Below are positions 13,591 through 15,618 of a stretch of DNA of 15,618 nucleotides, one piece after another. Source of the DNA: SIG701 sp045539595. GTDB taxonomy: Bacteria; Bacillota; Clostridia; Oscillospirales; CAG-272. A program made the position numbers and the translations under genes. Within the stretch, counting starts at the first letter, position 1. Every line of letters starts with the position of its first letter. The stretch lies in the NCBI GenBank assembly GCA_045539595.1, contig JAZQFQ010000036.1, forward strand, positions 1 through 15,618, read 5' to 3'. Under the pieces are notes generated by a model, which saw only the letters and a list, made by a program, of their open reading frames with translations, did not search any database and was not told where the DNA came from.

Positions 13591-14246
13591 CAAGCGAAAT
13601 GCTGCTGCGCGCCATCGGGGATATCGATGACGATCTGATCACAGAGGCGCAGGACATCCGGCCCGCACGGCGGATGCCACGCTGGGCGAAATACACGGCG
13701 GCGGCCGCCTGCATCGGTCTTTGCACCGTGGCGGTTCTCTCCCTCCCTGCCTTTATGAAATGCGGATCCATGGCACCGGAAAGTGCCAACAAGCAGGATG
13801 CGGCGGTGATGGATCGGGAGGATTACTCCTACACGGCAGAGGATGTGGCGAAGGACACCGCGGACGGCACGCTGATGCAGGGTGTGGCCTTTATCTTCTA
13901 CGATGCGGAGGGAGGAAAAAGCTCCCTTTGGTGGGATTATCCCGACGGAATTGTAAACACGGAGGAGGTACTGAATGCCTATCTCAATGAGGCGGGATGT
14001 GATATTGCCTGCCTGTCCGTAATCCGTGAAACGGAGGGAGAAAGCGATGCGATCCACGACATCGGTGGGGAGAGCGTGATCGAGCACACGGTGGGTGTGA
14101 CCACCGTGACGGTGACGCTGGACGGAATCCCGGAGGAGCATATTCTGCGGGGGCTTGGCGAGACGGTGCGCGGCATGGGATTGGGCTATGTGAAAGTGGT
14201 ATCCATTCACGCAGACGGCCAGGAAATCTGGCGTGGGGAATGGTGA
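13587..14246 (+). CDS. Probable membrane-anchored anti-sigma factor
   Basis: This is a probable anti-sigma factor for the gene just upstream. The 219-aa protein has a short acidic cytoplasmic N terminus (LLRAIGDIDDDLITEAQDI, residues 6-24), a basic patch RPARRMPRWAK, one transmembrane helix (about 36-58) and an extracellular domain of about 160 residues rich in Asp and Glu. The opening LLxAIGxIDDxLIxEA pattern is common in proteins paired with ECF sigma factors in Clostridia. It lacks the zinc-binding HxxxCxxC motif of ZAS-type anti-sigmas. The outer domain's signal is not recognised. Its stop is followed 4 bp later by a perfect hairpin. Confidence 0.8.
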   Translation: MTSEMLLRAIGDIDDDLITEAQDIRPARRMPRWAKYTAAAACIGLCTVAVLSLPAFMKCGSMAPESANKQDAAVMDREDYSYTAEDVAKDTADGTLMQGVAFIFYDAEGGKSSLWWDYPDGIVNTEEVLNAYLNEAGCDIACLSVIRETEGESDAIHDIGGESVIEHTVGVTTVTVTLDGIPEEHILRGLGETVRGMGLGYVKVVSIHADGQEIWRGEW

Positions 14247-14250
14247 GGTT

Positions 14251-14285
14251 GAAACCGGCAAAAGTGTTGCACTTTTGCCGGTTTC
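14251..14285 (+). terminator. Perfect 16-bp hairpin after the anti-sigma gene
   Basis: GAAACCGGCAAAAGTG (14251-14266) and its exact complement (14270-14285) flank a TTG loop. The stem is strong, but no T run follows on the plus strand, so termination may be imperfect. The right arm doubles as part of the promoter of the next gene. Confidence 0.65.
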
Positions 14286-14295
14286 ATGTTATAAT
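14267..14295 (+). promoter_or_regulatory. Extended -10 promoter of the YwqG-like gene
   Basis: TATAAT (14290-14295) is preceded by TGT, giving an extended -10 element, with a poor -35 (TTGCAC, 14267-14272) at 17-bp spacing inside the hairpin. Transcription should start near 14302, about 20 nt before the ATG. Confidence 0.65.
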
Positions 14296-14321
14296 GCGAA
14301 AAAAGGATACAGAGGTTATAT

Positions 14322-15188
14322 ATGAAACGTGTTGACGAAATCAAAAAACGCCTTTCGGAAAATGATATAGATTATCTGTGGCGCAAACTGAAGCGGCGCA
14401 TCAAATCATCCATTCATATAAATCCCGAAATGGCGGATGAGGACACAATCCCACTCGGCGCTTCCAAACTGGGCGGTCGCCCCGATCTCCCCAAAAACAC
14501 GGACTGGTTTTGGGAAAGCAATCTGGGCACGCCGCTGGCATTTATCTGCCAGATAAATTTTGCCGAAGCCAAACCATATGATATAGAAAACATACTTCCC
14601 TCCTCGGGCATTCTCTATTTCTTTTACAACAACATCAATGATACCGCGCCGTGGGGAGGTGATCCCAAAGATGCCTCCGGAAAAGCAGTCTACTATTACG
14701 ATGGAGACCTATCAGAACTGGAGCGAAAGGATCCGCCTGACGATATCGATACCGAATGGTGCGTTTTTCCCTCGGCAAAAATGAATTTGGAGTTATCTTT
14801 CGATTTGCCCGGTCTCGACAGTTTTGCCCTCCACTCTCTGAAACTGACGGACGATGCATATGACGACTATTGCATGCTCTTTGATGACGATGAATACGAA
14901 GCACAACAGTTTAAGATTTTGGGGACGGCAGATGCCAGCACGGTCTATGACGATCGGCTGGATTGCGAGATTGTGTCCCGGGGGCTGAACAGTAATGACA
15001 CCTGCGGATGGAAAAGGAAACTTCTCCGACTCACCAATCTCAACCGTTGGAAAATGCTTCTCCAGATCGGAAATCACGACGATTTGAACATGTGGTGGGG
15101 CGATGTCGGGATGATGACTTTATGGATTGCCGAAAAAGATTTAAAGAAGAAAAATTTCGATAATACTTGGTTTATTCGTCATGCCTGA
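14322..15188 (+). CDS. YwqG/DUF1963 family protein
   Basis: A 288-aa soluble protein of the YwqG-like DUF1963 family, whose biochemical function is not established. The family hallmarks are in order: IPLGASKLGGRPDLPKNTDW (about 43-62), PLAFICQINFAE (71-82), SSGILYFFYN with a nearby acidic loop, a central variable acidic region (DDAYDDYCMLFDDDEYE), and the late LLQIGNHDDLNMWWGDVGMMTLWI followed by DLKKKNFDNTWFI. It is monocistronic, with its own promoter in front and a terminator behind. By eye the gene is less GC-rich and has more A/T-ending codons than the phage and sigma genes before it, suggesting separate acquisition. AGAGGT (14311-14316) is the likely ribosome binding site. Confidence 0.9.
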   Translation: MKRVDEIKKRLSENDIDYLWRKLKRRIKSSIHINPEMADEDTIPLGASKLGGRPDLPKNTDWFWESNLGTPLAFICQINFAEAKPYDIENILPSSGILYFFYNNINDTAPWGGDPKDASGKAVYYYDGDLSELERKDPPDDIDTEWCVFPSAKMNLELSFDLPGLDSFALHSLKLTDDAYDDYCMLFDDDEYEAQQFKILGTADASTVYDDRLDCEIVSRGLNSNDTCGWKRKLLRLTNLNRWKMLLQIGNHDDLNMWWGDVGMMTLWIAEKDLKKKNFDNTWFIRHA

Positions 15189-15205
15189 TGAATATAGCCA
15201 AAGCG

Positions 15206-15240
15206 AAAACTCCCGCAGATTTGTCTGCGGGAGTTTTATT
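15206..15240. terminator. Bidirectional terminator between convergent genes
   Basis: A perfect 14-bp inverted repeat (15206-15219 and 15224-15237, loop TTTG) ends in TTTT on both strands. It lies between the YwqG-like gene and the convergent SLH-domain gene and should terminate both. Confidence 0.9.
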
Positions 15241-15618
15241 CTACTTCTCAATTACGTTCTTATACAGCCGGCTCAGGCAGGCGGCGATCTCGGCCCGATT
15301 GGCGGCTTTTGTCAGATCGGACATATCCGTGCCGATATCGAGGAGGCCGTTTTCCTTGGCCCAGGACACGTAGGGTTTTGCCCAGTCGCTGAAGGTGTAC
15401 TTGATCCCATCGGCGGTGGACGCCTTCCCTTTTTTCAGCAGATCGGCGTACCGGTAGGGAAAGGTCATCACCTGCTCACGGGGGACGGAATCCTCCGGTC
15501 CGAATGTGCCGCTGCCGTAGCCTTCCACGATCTTATTCTCCGCCGCCCAGGCGATGGCGTCGGTGTAGTACCAATCCACCTTCACATCGGTGAAGGCAGC
15601 GGCTTGTTTGGGGGCGGG
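15241..15618 (-). CDS. SLH-domain protein, 3' end (partial)
   Basis: The C-terminal 125 residues of a surface protein; the 5' part lies beyond the right edge and the frame is open to the last base. Two S-layer homology repeats are visible: FTDVKVDWYYTDAIAWAAEN with IVEGYGSGTFGPEDSVPREQ, and FSDWAKPYVSWAKENGLL ending ANRAEIAACLSRLYKN. SLH repeats hold proteins to secondary cell-wall polymers in Gram-positive bacteria. Only a C-terminal anchor is seen, so the functional part of the protein is unknown. Confidence 0.92.
   Translation of the reverse strand, partial: PAPKQAAAFTDVKVDWYYTDAIAWAAENKIVEGYGSGTFGPEDSVPREQVMTFPYRYADLLKKGKASTADGIKYTFSDWAKPYVSWAKENGLLDIGTDMSDLTKAANRAEIAACLSRLYKNVIEK

Noticed and set aside
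1..15618. tRNA genes, rRNA, CRISPR arrays, IS elements or att repeats
   Set aside because: No cloverleaf, spaced direct-repeat array, transposase or convincing duplicated flanking sequence around the phage operon was seen by eye. A computed repeat search could still find short att sites.

Overview
The base composition (GC-rich throughout), the AAAGGA/AGGAGG ribosome binding sites, a canonical Gram-positive LexA box, an SLH-domain surface protein and a PBSX-type terminase together suggest a GC-rich member of the Clostridia (Firmicutes), perhaps a gut or rumen Oscillospirales-like lineage. The class-level placement is an inference; nothing in the window fixes the genus.

Layout. (1) Positions 1-2920 hold two minus-strand housekeeping genes, a CPA2-type cation:proton antiporter followed by pyruvate kinase, driven by a consensus sigma-A promoter and ended by a strong bidirectional terminator at the left edge. 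(2) Positions 2921-3113 are a divergent intergenic region with a plus-strand terminator-like hairpin and, further right, a perfect TTGACA-N18-TATAAT promoter. The spacer of this promoter contains a perfect LexA (SOS) operator core, and a second near-perfect LexA box lies at the transcription start. (3) Positions 3114-12903 form one tightly packed plus-strand operon of phage structural genes: small terminase, large terminase, SPP1-type portal, scaffold, HK97-fold capsid, two head-tail connectors, tail completion protein, tail tube protein, Dit-like distal tail protein, Gp37/Tal-like hub, glycine-rich tail-tip adhesin, and a GH25-fold protein that has lost most of its catalytic acids. It ends at a strong terminator. 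(4) Positions 12933-14246 hold an ECF sigma factor and its membrane anti-sigma partner, with an ECF-type promoter motif in front. (5) Positions 14322-15188 hold a lower-GC YwqG/DUF1963 gene with its own extended -10 promoter. (6) From 15241 to the right edge is the 3' end of a minus-strand SLH-domain protein, convergent with the previous gene and sharing a terminator with it.

The centre of interest is the phage-derived operon. It encodes an apparently complete DNA-packaging and capsid machine plus tail-tip parts. However, it has no integrase, repressor, replication genes, holin or functional lysin, and no tape measure protein: the tail tube gene overlaps the Dit gene by 4 bp exactly where a tape measure gene of several kilobases normally sits. 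With its direct LexA control and its position between ordinary chromosomal genes, it looks like a domesticated, SOS-induced particle (a gene-transfer-agent-like or minimal capsid element) rather than a conventional prophage. Whether particles are made, and what DNA they carry, cannot be known from the sequence.
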